Below, one piece after another: positions 43,773 to 54,136 of a DNA stretch of 64,000 bases. Position numbers and translations under genes: made by a program. The stretch spans positions 1-64,000 of the forward strand of contig NZ_CANLOB010000021.1 in assembly GCF_947492815.1 (NCBI RefSeq), given 5' to 3'. The number at the start of each line of letters is the position of its first letter. Position 1 is the first letter of the stretch. Source of the stretch: an uncultured Dokdonia sp. (lineage in GTDB: Bacteria > Bacteroidota > Bacteroidia > Flavobacteriales > Flavobacteriaceae). The notes under the pieces were generated by a model. The model was not told the DNA's origin and ran no database searches. It saw nothing but the letters and a program-made list of their open reading frames with translations.

Positions 43773-45419
43773 TTATGCAAGCATCAATACTGGATTTTCA
43801 ATATATGTTTTTAAAGTTTGTAAAAACTGTGCTCCTGTCGCACCATCTACTGTGCGATGATCACACGCCATTGTCAATTTCATGGTATGACCAGGCACTA
43901 CTTGTCCATCTTTGACAACAGGCTTTTCTACAATAGCTCCTACCGATAAAATCGCTGAGTTAGGTTGATTAATAATAGATGTAAAATCAGTGATACCAAA
44001 CATACCTAGATTGGAAATTGTAAACGTACTTCCTTCCATCTCTTGAATAGTTAATTTTTTATTGCGTGCCTTTCCTGCAAGTTCTTTTACCTCAGCATTA
44101 ATCTGTGGTAAAGATTTTTCATTTGCAAAATTAACTACAGGTACAACCAATCCATCAGGAACAGCAACTGCTACACCAATATGCACATGATGATTTAATT
44201 TCATCTTATCATCAAACCACTGAGAGTTTACTTGAGGGTGCTTCTTTAAAGCGATAGCTGTTGCCTTTACAATCATATCATTGTATGATATTTTTATGTC
44301 TGGCAATTGATTAAACTGTTTTCTAAATGCAATCGCATTTTCCATATTAAACTCCACATTTAAATAATAATGTGGGGCTGAGAATTTAGAATTAGAAAGT
44401 GCTCTTGCAATTGCTTTACGCATTTGTGAATTAGACACTTCTTCAAAACTTTCTTCTCCAGTTGCAACAAATGGTTGCACGCTTCCTCCAGCACTAGCCA
44501 CACTTGGTGTAAAGTTTTCTACATCTGATTTTATGATACGTCCATTTTCTCCAGAACCTTTTACTTGCGATAAGTTAATACCCTTATCTTCAGCTATTTT
44601 CTTAGCAAGTGGTGAAGCAAATATGCGTCCTCCATTAGTAATTGATGTAGTTACTGGTTTAGAAGTTGCTTTGGGAACTTCTGTTTTTGGTGCTTCCGGC
44701 TTTGGCATCTCTTTTTTAGGAGCTTCTGCCTTAGGTGCCTCAGCAACTACGTTTGAAGCAGCCGATCCAGAAGTAAAGTTTGCTACTACTCCAGACACAT
44801 CAGTTCCATTAGGTCCTAATACTGCAAGTAGTGCATCTACTTTTGCCGTAGCTCCTTCTTCTAATCCTATATAAAGTAATGTCCCTTCGTTAAAAGATTC
44901 AAACTCCATGGTAGCCTTATCCGTCTCTATTTCAGCAAGAATATCTCCTTCTTCTACTGCATCACCTACTTTCTTTAACCAAGTAGCAACGGTACCTTCT
45001 TCCATCGTATCTGAAAGTCTTGGCATTGTTACCACAACAACTCCTTCTGGAATTGCTTGTGCTTCTGTTGTTACTTCTTTAGCAGGAGCAGCTTCAGTTG
45101 GAGCTTCACTAGCTTCTTCTGTCGATGCTTCTTGAGGAGTTTCAGTTCCTCCTCCATTTAATAACGCAGTTATATCTTCTCCTTCATCTCCTATGATAGC
45201 AAGTAGCTTATCTACTTGTGCCGTTTCTCCTTCTTGAATCCCGATATGAAGCAATGTTCCATCATAAAATGATTCAAACTCCATGGTGGCTTTATCAGTT
45301 TCTATTTCGGCAAGAATATCTCCTTCAGAAATGACATCACCAACTTTCTTTAACCAAGTAGCAACGGTACCTTCTTCCATGGTGTCGCTAAGTCGCGGCA
45401 TATTTATTACTTGTGCCAT
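43773..45419 (-). CDS. aceF: Pyruvate dehydrogenase E2, dihydrolipoamide acetyltransferase
   Basis: The 548-residue protein has two almost identical lipoyl domains (lipoyl-lysines K43 and K168 in IETDKATMEF), separated by Ala/Pro/Thr/Glu-rich linkers. A peripheral-subunit-binding domain lies near 266-300 (FASPLAKKIAEDKGINLSQV), and the catalytic core ends with HRTVDGATGAQFL. It moves acetyl groups from E1 to CoA in the pyruvate dehydrogenase complex. The gene starts three bases after the E1-alpha stop, so both are one operon. E1-beta and E3 are not in the window. Confidence 0.96.
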   Translation of the reverse strand: MAQVINMPRLSDTMEEGTVATWLKKVGDVISEGDILAEIETDKATMEFESFYDGTLLHIGIQEGETAQVDKLLAIIGDEGEDITALLNGGGTETPQEASTEEASEAPTEAAPAKEVTTEAQAIPEGVVVVTMPRLSDTMEEGTVATWLKKVGDAVEEGDILAEIETDKATMEFESFNEGTLLYIGLEEGATAKVDALLAVLGPNGTDVSGVVANFTSGSAASNVVAEAPKAEAPKKEMPKPEAPKTEVPKATSKPVTTSITNGGRIFASPLAKKIAEDKGINLSQVKGSGENGRIIKSDVENFTPSVASAGGSVQPFVATGEESFEEVSNSQMRKAIARALSNSKFSAPHYYLNVEFNMENAIAFRKQFNQLPDIKISYNDMIVKATAIALKKHPQVNSQWFDDKMKLNHHVHIGVAVAVPDGLVVPVVNFANEKSLPQINAEVKELAGKARNKKLTIQEMEGSTFTISNLGMFGITDFTSIINQPNSAILSVGAIVEKPVVKDGQVVPGHTMKLTMACDHRTVDGATGAQFLQTLKTYIENPVLMLA

Positions 45420-45422
45420 AGC

Positions 45423-46421
45423 TTATAGTTTATGAGGTAAAAATGGATAATCTTCTTGTTCGTATACAACATCATACATCACATTCTTTTCTGGGAATGG
45501 GCTTTCTTCTGCAAATTTCTCACACTCAGCAACGCGTTCTTTTACACGTTTATCCATCACTTTAATTTCATCTTCTGTAGCATATCCTTCTTTTAATAGA
45601 ATATCTTTTACCTGTGTAATAGGATCTATTTTCTGGTATTCTGCCACTTCTTCTTTTGTTCTATAATGTTGCGCATCACTCATAGAGTGTCCTCTATAAC
45701 GATATGTTTTTAATTCTAGAAATGTAGGACCGTCTCCTCTACGTGCTCTATCTATAGCCTCATCCATTGCTTCTGCTACAGCTACTGGATTCATTGCATC
45801 TACAGGACCACAAGGCATTTCATACCCTAATCCTAACTTCCAAATATCTTCATGATTTGCTGTACGCGCTACTGAAGTACCCATTGCATATCCATTATTT
45901 TCTACACAAAATACAACTGGTAATTTCCAGTTCATTGCCATATTAAAGGTTTCGTGTAAAGATCCTTGACGTGCAGCACCATCTCCAAAGAAGCATAATG
46001 TTACGGCTTCTCTTTTATGATATTTATCTCCAAAAGCCATTCCAGCTCCAAGAGGAATTTGACCTCCTACAATACCATGACCTCCGTAAAACCCTTTTTC
46101 TTTTGAGAATATATGCATAGATCCTCCAAGACCCTGAGAGGTTCCTGTAGCTTTGCCATACAATTCTGCCATTACACGCTTAGGATCTACTCCCATACCT
46201 ATAGGTTGCACGTGATTACGATACGCAGTAATCATTTTATCTTTGCTTAAATCCATTGCATGCAATGATCCCGCCAATATTGCTTCTTGACCATTGTAAA
46301 GGTGTAAAAACCCTCTTACTTTTTGCTGGATGTATACTTGAGCTAGCTTGTCTTCAAACTTACGCCAGAAGAGCATTTCTTCGTACCAATTGAGATACGT
46401 TTCTTTAGTGATTTTCTTCAT
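45423..46421 (-). CDS. pdhA: Pyruvate dehydrogenase E1 component, alpha subunit
   Basis: The 332-residue protein has the thiamine diphosphate motif FFGDGAARQGSLHETFNMA, then VVFCVENNGYAMGTS, and the phosphorylation-loop-like YRGHSMSDAQHYRTK. It is the alpha chain of the heterotetrameric E1, so a separate beta chain must exist elsewhere. It decarboxylates pyruvate and passes the acetyl group to the E2 lipoyl domains. A perfect-consensus promoter at 46463-46493 and a short leader hairpin (TGGCTTT / AAAGCCA at 46440-46458) lie upstream. Confidence 0.96.
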   Translation of the reverse strand: MKKITKETYLNWYEEMLFWRKFEDKLAQVYIQQKVRGFLHLYNGQEAILAGSLHAMDLSKDKMITAYRNHVQPIGMGVDPKRVMAELYGKATGTSQGLGGSMHIFSKEKGFYGGHGIVGGQIPLGAGMAFGDKYHKREAVTLCFFGDGAARQGSLHETFNMAMNWKLPVVFCVENNGYAMGTSVARTANHEDIWKLGLGYEMPCGPVDAMNPVAVAEAMDEAIDRARRGDGPTFLELKTYRYRGHSMSDAQHYRTKEEVAEYQKIDPITQVKDILLKEGYATEDEIKVMDKRVKERVAECEKFAEESPFPEKNVMYDVVYEQEDYPFLPHKL

Positions 46422-46462
46422 CTATAACGAGTATAAAAATGGCTTTATAAAAAAGCCACTAA

Positions 46463-46493
46463 CAAAAATAAGGTATTAGATAGATATCGCAAA
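46463..46493 (-). promoter_or_regulatory. Promoter of pdhA-aceF
   Basis: On the minus strand TTTG (46490-46493), 19 bases, then TATTTTTG (46463-46470): an exact match to the Bacteroidota housekeeping consensus. A leader hairpin follows at 46440-46458. Confidence 0.75.
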
Positions 46494-46583
46494 AAGGGTT
46501 TTGCATAAAAGTTACGAAATCGAAATAGTAACTGTATTTACAGTACTTATTTTGTTAAGATAATTGTAATGTTTCAGATATAC

Positions 46584-46597
46584 GCTTTCGCGAAAGC
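46584..46597. repeat. 14-bp palindrome, copy 10 (intergenic)
   Basis: Perfect copy between pdhA and cdd, extended to the full 20-bp palindrome TACGCTTTCGCGAAAGCGTA. Confidence 0.9.
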
Positions 46598-46634
46598 GTA
46601 CTTATCAAAAATTACGTTTACAAAAAAGAGTTTT

Positions 46635-47117
46635 TTAAAGATATTTTGACGTAAAAAGTAAAGGAAGTAAGTTTTCTAACGAATCACTTTTCCACACTTC
46701 TCCTTGATCGCCCATAAAATAAATAGGAATGGCTTCTCCTTGTCTTATTTCATATTCTGCAATAGCTTGTCTACAGGATCCACATGGAGGTATAGGTTGC
46801 GAAGTTGGTTTATCTTTTCCTCTTGCGCTTATGGCTATTGCCTTAAAAGTAGTATTTGGAAATTGTGCTGAAGCATAATAAATAGCCGTACGTTCTGCGC
46901 ACAAACCTGAAGGGTAGGCGGCATTTTCTTGATTACTACCTCTTATTATTGTTCCATTTTCTAGTAAAATAGCAGCACCTACATAAAAATCTGAATATGG
47001 AGCATAGGCAGTATCTCTTGCAAGAATAGCTTCTTGCATCAACGAAAAAATCGTTTCTGGAAGCTCATCTACAGATGGGTATACTTCCAAAAACGATTCG
47101 ATCTTAATTTTTTTCAT
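46635..47117 (-). CDS. cdd: Cytidine deaminase
   Basis: The 160-residue protein has the zinc and catalytic motifs CAERTAIYYA (C73, E75) and PPCGSCRQAIAEY (C112, C115). It deaminates cytidine and deoxycytidine to uridine and deoxyuridine for salvage. Length fits the homotetrameric class. It is 32 bases downstream of porV on the same strand. The order porU-porV-cdd is one I recall from other Flavobacteriaceae. Confidence 0.95.
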   Translation of the reverse strand: MKKIKIESFLEVYPSVDELPETIFSLMQEAILARDTAYAPYSDFYVGAAILLENGTIIRGSNQENAAYPSGLCAERTAIYYASAQFPNTTFKAIAISARGKDKPTSQPIPPCGSCRQAIAEYEIRQGEAIPIYFMGDQGEVWKSDSLENLLPLLFTSKYL

Positions 47118-47149
47118 ATGTATTTACCGTTTACACGGAAATATTATTT

Positions 47150-48298
47150 CTAGTATTCATCATACTCATCTCCAAAATGGAAGGTAAGTCCAAAACGTAA
47201 AGTGTTTTCTAATGGACTACGTACAGAACCTGTAGAGAAAAGATATGATAAATCAATATCTATAGCATTAAATTCAAAACCAGCACCTAATGTTGCAAAC
47301 TTACGCGCTCCTTTGATATCACTTTCATTAAAATATCCTGCACGTAGTGAGAATACGTCATCATACACATACTCTGTTGCTAATGACCATGTAAATTCTT
47401 TAAGTTCCTCACTAAATCCATCTGGTGCATCTCCAAATGATTGGAAAATCCCTGAGAAAAAACTCACGTTATCATCCTGACCTGCGATAATGTTTCCTTC
47501 CCCATCTCTAATAGGAGGTGTAGGTACTAATAATTTATTGAACTCTAACCCAACAAATACTCTATTGTATCCATCTAATATAAAATCAAATCCTCCACCA
47601 AATTTTAAGTTTGTAGGAATAAAATCATCATCATTATCTGCATCACTATAAGATACTTCTGGACCTATGTTAGAAATATTAAATCCTGCTCTCCAACGAC
47701 CGTCAAAACTATTATAGGTAATCTCTTCAGATTGATAATATCCTGAAATATCAACTCCAAAAGATCCTGCTGCTCTAGCATCTGGATCTAATTGTTGAAT
47801 TCTAAGATCACTTCGTAGGTAACGCCCAGATACCGCCATAGAAAAACGCTCACTTAATTTAAGCGCATAGGTTGCATCTAATGTAAATTCATTAGGACGA
47901 ATATCTAACCCTGGATCATTAGGACCTGTAGTGGTTGTAATTGTACCTAAACTAAAATATCTAAGACTCGCACCAAAAGCACTTCGATCATTAATACGAT
48001 TTGCATAGGCAGCTTGTAGAATAGCAATATCATTTACTAAGTTTCCTAAGTAAGGTGTATAGTTTACACCTACATTATGTTTTCTATCGAGAAACGCTAG
48101 TTTAGCGGGATTCCACTGTACTCCATACACATCAGGACTTGTTGCTACTCCTTGTTCTCCAAGTCCTGCAGCACGTGCGTCTGCAGCAATAATTAAGAAT
48201 GGGACTGCCGTGGTAATTGTATTAGGCTCGTCTTGGGCTTGCACCGTTGCATTAAAAGCAAAACATGCTCCTAAGCACAGCATCATCATTTTCTTCAT
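47150..48298 (-). CDS. porV: Type IX secretion outer-membrane protein PorV
   Basis: About 382 residues with a signal peptide (MKKMMMLCLGACFAFNATVQ, then AQ). The conserved PorV N-terminus follows: AVPFLIIAADARAAGLGEQG and YGVQWNPAKLAFL. The rest has alternating beta strands ending LRFGLTFHFGD. PorV is a 14-strand barrel that takes type IX cargo from the translocon and delivers it to the sortase PorU, encoded next door. The start at 48298 is chosen for the signal peptide; an in-frame extension runs to 48319. Confidence 0.95.
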   Translation of the reverse strand: MKKMMMLCLGACFAFNATVQAQDEPNTITTAVPFLIIAADARAAGLGEQGVATSPDVYGVQWNPAKLAFLDRKHNVGVNYTPYLGNLVNDIAILQAAYANRINDRSAFGASLRYFSLGTITTTTGPNDPGLDIRPNEFTLDATYALKLSERFSMAVSGRYLRSDLRIQQLDPDARAAGSFGVDISGYYQSEEITYNSFDGRWRAGFNISNIGPEVSYSDADNDDDFIPTNLKFGGGFDFILDGYNRVFVGLEFNKLLVPTPPIRDGEGNIIAGQDDNVSFFSGIFQSFGDAPDGFSEELKEFTWSLATEYVYDDVFSLRAGYFNESDIKGARKFATLGAGFEFNAIDIDLSYLFSTGSVRSPLENTLRFGLTFHFGDEYDEY

Positions 48299-48345
48299 AA
48301 AGATTTCAAATTTGAACAAATATAGACTTTTTATAGATTTATATT

Positions 48346-51300
48346 TTATAGAATTACAAGCTTTTCAAACTTTTCTACTCGCTTGTTAGTTAACGCAGAA
48401 TTTACCGTTATCTTATATACATATACTCCTTTTCCTATCGCCTGACCAAAATCATCTAATCCATCCCACACAATATCCCTAGATAAGAAGCCTTCATTTA
48501 CGACAGTTTGATTAATTGTCTTTACTACTTTTCCACTGACTGTAAATATCTGAACCTGTACATCCAAAGGTTCAAATGGTCTATTATGATTAAACCAAAA
48601 CTCTGTATAATTTACAAAAGGATTAGGGTAATTTAATACATTTTCTAATTGTAATTCTCCATCACCAACCACTACAAATTGTAACTCTGCTCTAGACGAA
48701 TTATTATACACATCCCATGCTATAAAAGTAAGTGTATGCAATCCTTCTTCTAAATCTCTAAGTCTTCTCGTTGCAGTTCCTCTAGTAAAATCATCGACTT
48801 CTGTTTCATAAAAGTCATTCATAATAAGAGGATTTGTCTCATCACCATCTATAATCGCAATAATATCATGACCAATTCCTCCAGCGGTATTAATACCATT
48901 TTCATCTTCTAGTTTTGCTAGTATTATAGGAGAATCATCTGTGATACCTCCATTTACAAAACTCTCATCATTCATAAACAATCGAATACGAGGCCCTAAA
49001 TTATCTGGCGGTGCATCTTCATTAAGTCCTCCTATAATAATATCTCTATTAACACCAGCTTGATCTTCTAAAACGCCTAATCGTTCTGAATAAAAATTTA
49101 ATCGTCCTTCTCCTAAAGGAATCGCTGTATCTCGTGGCATTATGAATTCAAACTCAAACTGCCCATTTACAACAGATGCTTGCCCTCTATATAAAACAGC
49201 TCCTAAAGTTTTAAAATCTAAAATACCTAATTCTCCATTTACGATAGTACCATCATTTCCTAATGTTTGGCGTTGTACATCTTTATCGTATAGGGTTACT
49301 GCTAGTGTCCCTGTATAATTAGAAATTACTTGCCCTAATTCACTAGTCACTACACCATTTATTTTTACACGATCTAACGCACGTAATGTTGGCAATTCTT
49401 GAGTAACAGGAATATCATTTACAGCCGTTAAACGAACATCGGGTCTTGGAAATGCTAGTCGCATAGCAGGATCGCCTAAAAAGAAAATTACCCTACGTTG
49501 ACTATTTTCTACTTCATTTTTTGCCAGCCTTACATGCTCAGCGACGCTTACAAGTTCAGTATCATTAAAGCCAAAAATTTCTTCTGCAATTTCATCATTA
49601 AACTCTAATCCTACACTCACAAAAATTTCTCTTGTCGTTGCTACCATAGCAACCGCACCTCCATCTGCACTCCAAATAAAACCTTCACCGCCTGTAGGTC
49701 GTAACGGGTTGTCAAATTTTGTAAACTCACATGTTACCGTAACCAATAGAGGAAGTCGTTCATCATTAGCAAGGGCATCTACCTCGTTTTGTGTAATAAT
49801 GGCTTCTGAAGCTAAAAGCTCTTCTCCCCCATGCCCTAAATATGTTACTACCAAAGACCCTAGCTCTAAGGCATTAGAAATAGTTTCATTTACTTGAGGA
49901 TATCGGTCTCCACCCGCAGAGGATTGTTGTTGGAATGCATCACTATATATTTTTATCACATTCGTAGAAGGCCGCTGATTCTCAATTTCATCACTTAGTG
50001 CATCTAGATTGACCTGCAATCCAAAGTGTCCCGTTGAAGGCTCATCTGCATCATCAGCAATCATCACTAAATTGTTACGCCAGCGTCCATAAGATTCTCT
50101 CGAATCATAGTTTATAATTTTATCAACTAATGTAGTTGCAAGCGATGGTGTATCTGCTAAAATACGCCCCACAGCAATATCTAATCGATCGTTTGCACCA
50201 GAAGGATTCGTATTGCCACCTCCAGAATTTTCAACAAATCCTTCATTAGGATCCATAAACCCAAAGAAATCATCAGACATAATAGATTGGGCCAAACTAA
50301 AACTCTGTTGTGTTTGAAACGTGGGTACTATATTATTATTACCAAAAAGTCGGTCCTTATAATCTACCGAGGCATCTCCAAATAAACATACGTATTTAAG
50401 TCTATTTGCATCTGAAGATGCATTATCATACACATACTTTACAAGATTACGTATCGCTCCTATATCCTGACTACCACTTCCAAACTCCTCATATATTTCA
50501 TTAAGCGTCACCACTTTTACATTCAACCCTCTAAAAGTTCTATTATGCGCTGCTAAACGTTCTGCTTGTGGTCGTAATAAATCACCTGTTATCATAATGT
50601 AATCTACATCCTGAAAATTACCACTATCATCTTGGAAGATGGTTCCTTTTAAATTTTGATTTGCAACTCTTGTATTATTACTCTCTCTAAAAGGCGTAAA
50701 ATAATCTGAAGGTGTTACCGCAACAAAATGACGCAATGTCCCTAAGGGACTTTTAAAACTAATTTCTCCTTGCCCTCCTTCATTAATAGTCGTTGTGATA
50801 GAAGTTTGATCAGTCACGTCCCAAATTTGGGTATACTCACTAGCATTCGTAAAAACATATTCTCCTAAACCACTTAAGGTTGCTGCCTCATTCTTTTTAA
50901 AATTAATTTGTTCTCCTGTCCCTTGAAGTTGTCTAGGTACATCCAAACTTATAAAATCTAAATATCCTAAACTAGAAGGATTTCCACCATTATTATAAGT
51001 AATTGTTATCGTTACCTCAGGACTAGATATAGGAATATCTACCTCAAAATCTCTACCTGTAGCTAGACTTATATTATTTACAGGTAATAAAATTGCTGTC
51101 CCTACAGACGAACCATTGACTGCGATTTCAAAAGATGTTTGAGATTCTGAAGCAGCCGCCAAGCGTACTTTTAAATTAGCCGTTTGACTGGAAACAATAT
51201 TTGGAAAATTAAAGTCAAAAGTTTGTTCGTTTTCAATATTAAATTGCTCTCCAAACCATCTACGACCTACCAATACAATGTTTTCAAGATCTTCTTCGTG

Positions 51301-52197
51301 AAATTGGTAATCTTCAAATGTAGTAAATGTTGTCGTTGGAATTCCTGGAGGTTGACTCATGGGTTGTACTCGTAAGCCTTCATTACCTCCTGCTGTCACA
51401 TAATAATAAGATCTATCTGAATACGGATTTATATTCGTATTTAATTCTTCATGAAATGTTCGAGCACTTTCTCCAAAAAACAGAATATGATCATTTCCAG
51501 TAAATGATCCATCTTCACCTCCTACTACTTGTATCGGAATTTCTCTTAAATCAAATACCTCATCACCATTATCGCTATTACGGAGTGGCAAAGGAGAACC
51601 TCCTAATCCATAGACTTTAATTGTTTGAGGATCGATACCATCTAAAGACATCCCCATACTTTGAAGAAAGTTTCGAGTCACTTGATGCACGCCCGTTTCC
51701 TCTACATAAAATTTATAATAATCGCCACTCGCTAATATTGAATTTGTAATAGGTATGGACGATCTTGAATTATACGCTTTCGCGAAAGCGTATACAACTC
51801 TAGCACTTTTGATACGTTTATACTGTCCGTTTTGAACTACAAAAGGTGTTACATTTAAAAGTGCATGATATTTTTCTCTGGCTTTTCCTGTTTGTATCGT
51901 ATAAGAAACATCTGATGAAAGTATGTCCTTATTTAATTTAGACAATTGAGAAGCCGGCAAAGATTCATATACAATATCTTCCAGACGTATACTTGTTTCT
52001 AATATAGGCTGGTTCACTTCCCATTGGGTCATATATTGCCAAGAACCATTCTCATTTTGAGAAAGTTGAGAAGAGCTATTTAATGGCGCATTTGCATCTG
52101 TTAGCATGCTTTCCCAATCTAACGACAATCGCTTTTCTTGAGAAAAACCAAGTGAGCAAATAAAAAATAAAAGTATAGCGTAGCGTATTTTCATCAT
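48346..52197 (-). CDS. porU: Type IX secretion sortase PorU
   Basis: About 1283 residues with a signal peptide (MKIRYAILLFFICSLGFSQ). It has a C25 gingipain-like domain with catalytic His in VVTYLGHGGEELLASE and Cys in LLVTVTCEFTKFDNP. The C-terminal sorting-like domain (NYPNPFVNYTEFWFNHNRPF to GKGVYVYKITVN) is retained, as is usual for PorU. PorU cuts the C-terminal signal of cargo and attaches the sugar anchor outside the cell. The start is taken at MM (52197); the upstream extension to 52317 has no signal peptide. One 14-bp palindrome is read YAFAKAY. Confidence 0.95.
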   Translation of the reverse strand: MMKIRYAILLFFICSLGFSQEKRLSLDWESMLTDANAPLNSSSQLSQNENGSWQYMTQWEVNQPILETSIRLEDIVYESLPASQLSKLNKDILSSDVSYTIQTGKAREKYHALLNVTPFVVQNGQYKRIKSARVVYAFAKAYNSRSSIPITNSILASGDYYKFYVEETGVHQVTRNFLQSMGMSLDGIDPQTIKVYGLGGSPLPLRNSDNGDEVFDLREIPIQVVGGEDGSFTGNDHILFFGESARTFHEELNTNINPYSDRSYYYVTAGGNEGLRVQPMSQPPGIPTTTFTTFEDYQFHEEDLENIVLVGRRWFGEQFNIENEQTFDFNFPNIVSSQTANLKVRLAAASESQTSFEIAVNGSSVGTAILLPVNNISLATGRDFEVDIPISSPEVTITITYNNGGNPSSLGYLDFISLDVPRQLQGTGEQINFKKNEAATLSGLGEYVFTNASEYTQIWDVTDQTSITTTINEGGQGEISFKSPLGTLRHFVAVTPSDYFTPFRESNNTRVANQNLKGTIFQDDSGNFQDVDYIMITGDLLRPQAERLAAHNRTFRGLNVKVVTLNEIYEEFGSGSQDIGAIRNLVKYVYDNASSDANRLKYVCLFGDASVDYKDRLFGNNNIVPTFQTQQSFSLAQSIMSDDFFGFMDPNEGFVENSGGGNTNPSGANDRLDIAVGRILADTPSLATTLVDKIINYDSRESYGRWRNNLVMIADDADEPSTGHFGLQVNLDALSDEIENQRPSTNVIKIYSDAFQQQSSAGGDRYPQVNETISNALELGSLVVTYLGHGGEELLASEAIITQNEVDALANDERLPLLVTVTCEFTKFDNPLRPTGGEGFIWSADGGAVAMVATTREIFVSVGLEFNDEIAEEIFGFNDTELVSVAEHVRLAKNEVENSQRRVIFFLGDPAMRLAFPRPDVRLTAVNDIPVTQELPTLRALDRVKINGVVTSELGQVISNYTGTLAVTLYDKDVQRQTLGNDGTIVNGELGILDFKTLGAVLYRGQASVVNGQFEFEFIMPRDTAIPLGEGRLNFYSERLGVLEDQAGVNRDIIIGGLNEDAPPDNLGPRIRLFMNDESFVNGGITDDSPIILAKLEDENGINTAGGIGHDIIAIIDGDETNPLIMNDFYETEVDDFTRGTATRRLRDLEEGLHTLTFIAWDVYNNSSRAELQFVVVGDGELQLENVLNYPNPFVNYTEFWFNHNRPFEPLDVQVQIFTVSGKVVKTINQTVVNEGFLSRDIVWDGLDDFGQAIGKGVYVYKITVNSALTNKRVEKFEKLVIL
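51776..51789. repeat. 14-bp palindrome, copy 11
   Basis: Perfect copy inside porU, extended to the full 20-bp form and read AFAKA. Confidence 0.9.
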
Positions 52198-52413
52198 ATA
52201 TCGTAACGATAAATGCCAATCAATAGTATCAAAAAAGGTGATAATTTGATTATTTTTTTTTTGTTTACAATAATAAAGAATAAATACCGACGTTACTAAT
52301 GAGTTGACTAAAACCACTAAAATTAAATTTGATGAGCGCTTTTAATAAATTAATATTGTCATTTTCCTGTTAATTGTTATATTGCGATCCCAAATCTACT
52401 TAAGCAAAAACCG

Positions 52414-54075
52414 ATGAAATTAAATCTTGCTCTAAAAACCTTTGCTGTGGCCGCTGTTGCCCTAACAGTTGCTAGTTGTAGCAAATCCAACAATTATAAA
52501 GACAGTTCTCGAGGAACTGGATGGAAAATCGACGGAAAAAATGGCGGTTTCAAAGCCAATACAGATTATACTGAACAAGCTACTGGCCCTGGGTTAGTAT
52601 TTGTTGAGGGTGGAACTTTTACTATGGGTAAAGTTCAAGATGACGTAATGCATGATTGGAATAACTCTCCAAATCAGCAACACGTTCAATCATTTTACAT
52701 GGATGAAACTGAAGTAACTAATGTAATGTACCTAGAGTACTTAGATTGGATTAAAAAAGTTTTCCCACCAACAGACGATAATTACCGTAACATTTATTTA
52801 GGTGCTTTACCTGACACATTAGTATGGAGAAATCGTTTAGGATTTAATGAAACGATGACAGAAAACTATTTACGTCATCCAGCCTTTGCAGATTATCCTG
52901 TAGTAGGTGTAAGCTGGCTTCAAGCTGTAGAATTTTCTGATTGGAGATCAAATCGTGTAAACGAATTAATCCTTGAAGAACAAGGGTTTACTGCTCGTGG
53001 CGCAAGAAATGATGTAGAAGCTACTTCTACTTTTGATACAGAGACCTACTTAAACTCTCCTACTTTAACTTATGGAGGAAGCGATAGTCTTGCAAGAGGA
53101 GGAAGAGCGAGTGAGTCAAGAATGAAAAGAAATGATAGTACCAATATCTTTGTACAACGTAAAGATGGTATTCTATTACCAAAATACAGACTACCAACAG
53201 AAGCTGAGTGGGAATATGCTGCTTTAGGACTTTCTGAATTAAGAAGTTATAATGTATACCGAGGACGTAAAAAATATCCTTGGAATGGATCTTACACAAG
53301 ATCTTCTTCTCGTCGTACACGTGGAGATCATTTAGCTAACTTTAAGCAAGCCGATGGAGATTATGGAGGAATTGCTGGTTGGTCTGATGACAATGCAGAT
53401 ATTACTGCTGAAGTTCAAACATATGAGCCAAATGACTTTGGATTATATGACATGGCAGGAAATGTTTCTGAGTGGGTAGCCGATGTATATCGTCCAATAG
53501 TAGATGATGAGTTTAATGACTTTAACTACTACAGAGGAAACGTTTATACTAAAAATGCTATAGACGAAGAAGGAAAAGTAAAAGTTGTAACAGTAGATTC
53601 TATCGTATATGACACATTAGCTAACGGAAAAGTTGTAGCTAGAGATCTACCAGGAGAAATACTTCAAGTACCAGTAGATGAAGATGAAACTTATTTACGT
53701 ACACAATTCTCTCAAAGTGACAACCGTAACTTTAGAGATGGTGACAGAAGATCTACACGTTACTTCGAATCTTTTGATGATGATGAAGATCCTAGCGAAA
53801 GCGAAGGGAAAGTAATGTATGATGCTCCAAGACATAGAGTAACTAACGACAGTACTGGATTGCAACGTGAGTTTGATGAATCAAATAGCAGAACAACCCT
53901 TATTAATGATGAAGTTAGAGTATACAAAGGAGGATCTTGGAGAGATAGAGCATATTGGTTAGATCCTGCACAACGTCGTTTCTTACCACAAGGAATGGCT
54001 ACAGATGATATCGGATTTAGATGTGCTATGTCACGTGTAGGTTCAAAATCTAAAGGTGGAAAAAGAGCTAGATAA
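52414..54075 (+). CDS. gldJ: Gliding motility lipoprotein GldJ
   Basis: The 553-residue lipoprotein (LTVASC, lipid Cys near 22) has the formylglycine-generating-enzyme-like fold shared by GldJ and GldK: FVEGGTFTMGKVQDD, DETEVTNVMYLEYLDWI, LPTEAEWEYAALGLSE, GNVSEWVADVYRP and GGSWRDRAYWLDP. GldJ is chosen over GldK because porU and porV are divergent neighbours and murF follows, as I recall for gldJ in Flavobacterium. The gldLMN genes do not follow. GldJ is needed for gliding and for stability of the type IX machinery. A tail of GSKSKGGKRAR ends it, then a strong terminator. Confidence 0.9.
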   Translation: MKLNLALKTFAVAAVALTVASCSKSNNYKDSSRGTGWKIDGKNGGFKANTDYTEQATGPGLVFVEGGTFTMGKVQDDVMHDWNNSPNQQHVQSFYMDETEVTNVMYLEYLDWIKKVFPPTDDNYRNIYLGALPDTLVWRNRLGFNETMTENYLRHPAFADYPVVGVSWLQAVEFSDWRSNRVNELILEEQGFTARGARNDVEATSTFDTETYLNSPTLTYGGSDSLARGGRASESRMKRNDSTNIFVQRKDGILLPKYRLPTEAEWEYAALGLSELRSYNVYRGRKKYPWNGSYTRSSSRRTRGDHLANFKQADGDYGGIAGWSDDNADITAEVQTYEPNDFGLYDMAGNVSEWVADVYRPIVDDEFNDFNYYRGNVYTKNAIDEEGKVKVVTVDSIVYDTLANGKVVARDLPGEILQVPVDEDETYLRTQFSQSDNRNFRDGDRRSTRYFESFDDDEDPSESEGKVMYDAPRHRVTNDSTGLQREFDESNSRTTLINDEVRVYKGGSWRDRAYWLDPAQRRFLPQGMATDDIGFRCAMSRVGSKSKGGKRAR

Positions 54076-54097
54076 TTTTTAGCAATAAACATATTTA

Positions 54098-54124
54098 AAA
54101 AAGCCCTCTTGTAGGGCTTTTTTA
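54098..54124. terminator. Terminator between gldJ and murF
   Basis: Stem AAAAAAGCCCT / AGGGCTTTTTT with loop CTTGT, 13 bases before the murF ATG. MurF must use readthrough or a promoter overlapping this region. Confidence 0.88.
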
Positions 54125-54136
54125 ATACCATAAATT

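Noticed and set aside
52414..54075. GldK instead of GldJ
   Set aside because: Both share the FGE-like fold, but gldL, gldM and gldN do not follow. The porU-porV neighbours and murF fit the gldJ locus as I recall it from Flavobacterium.
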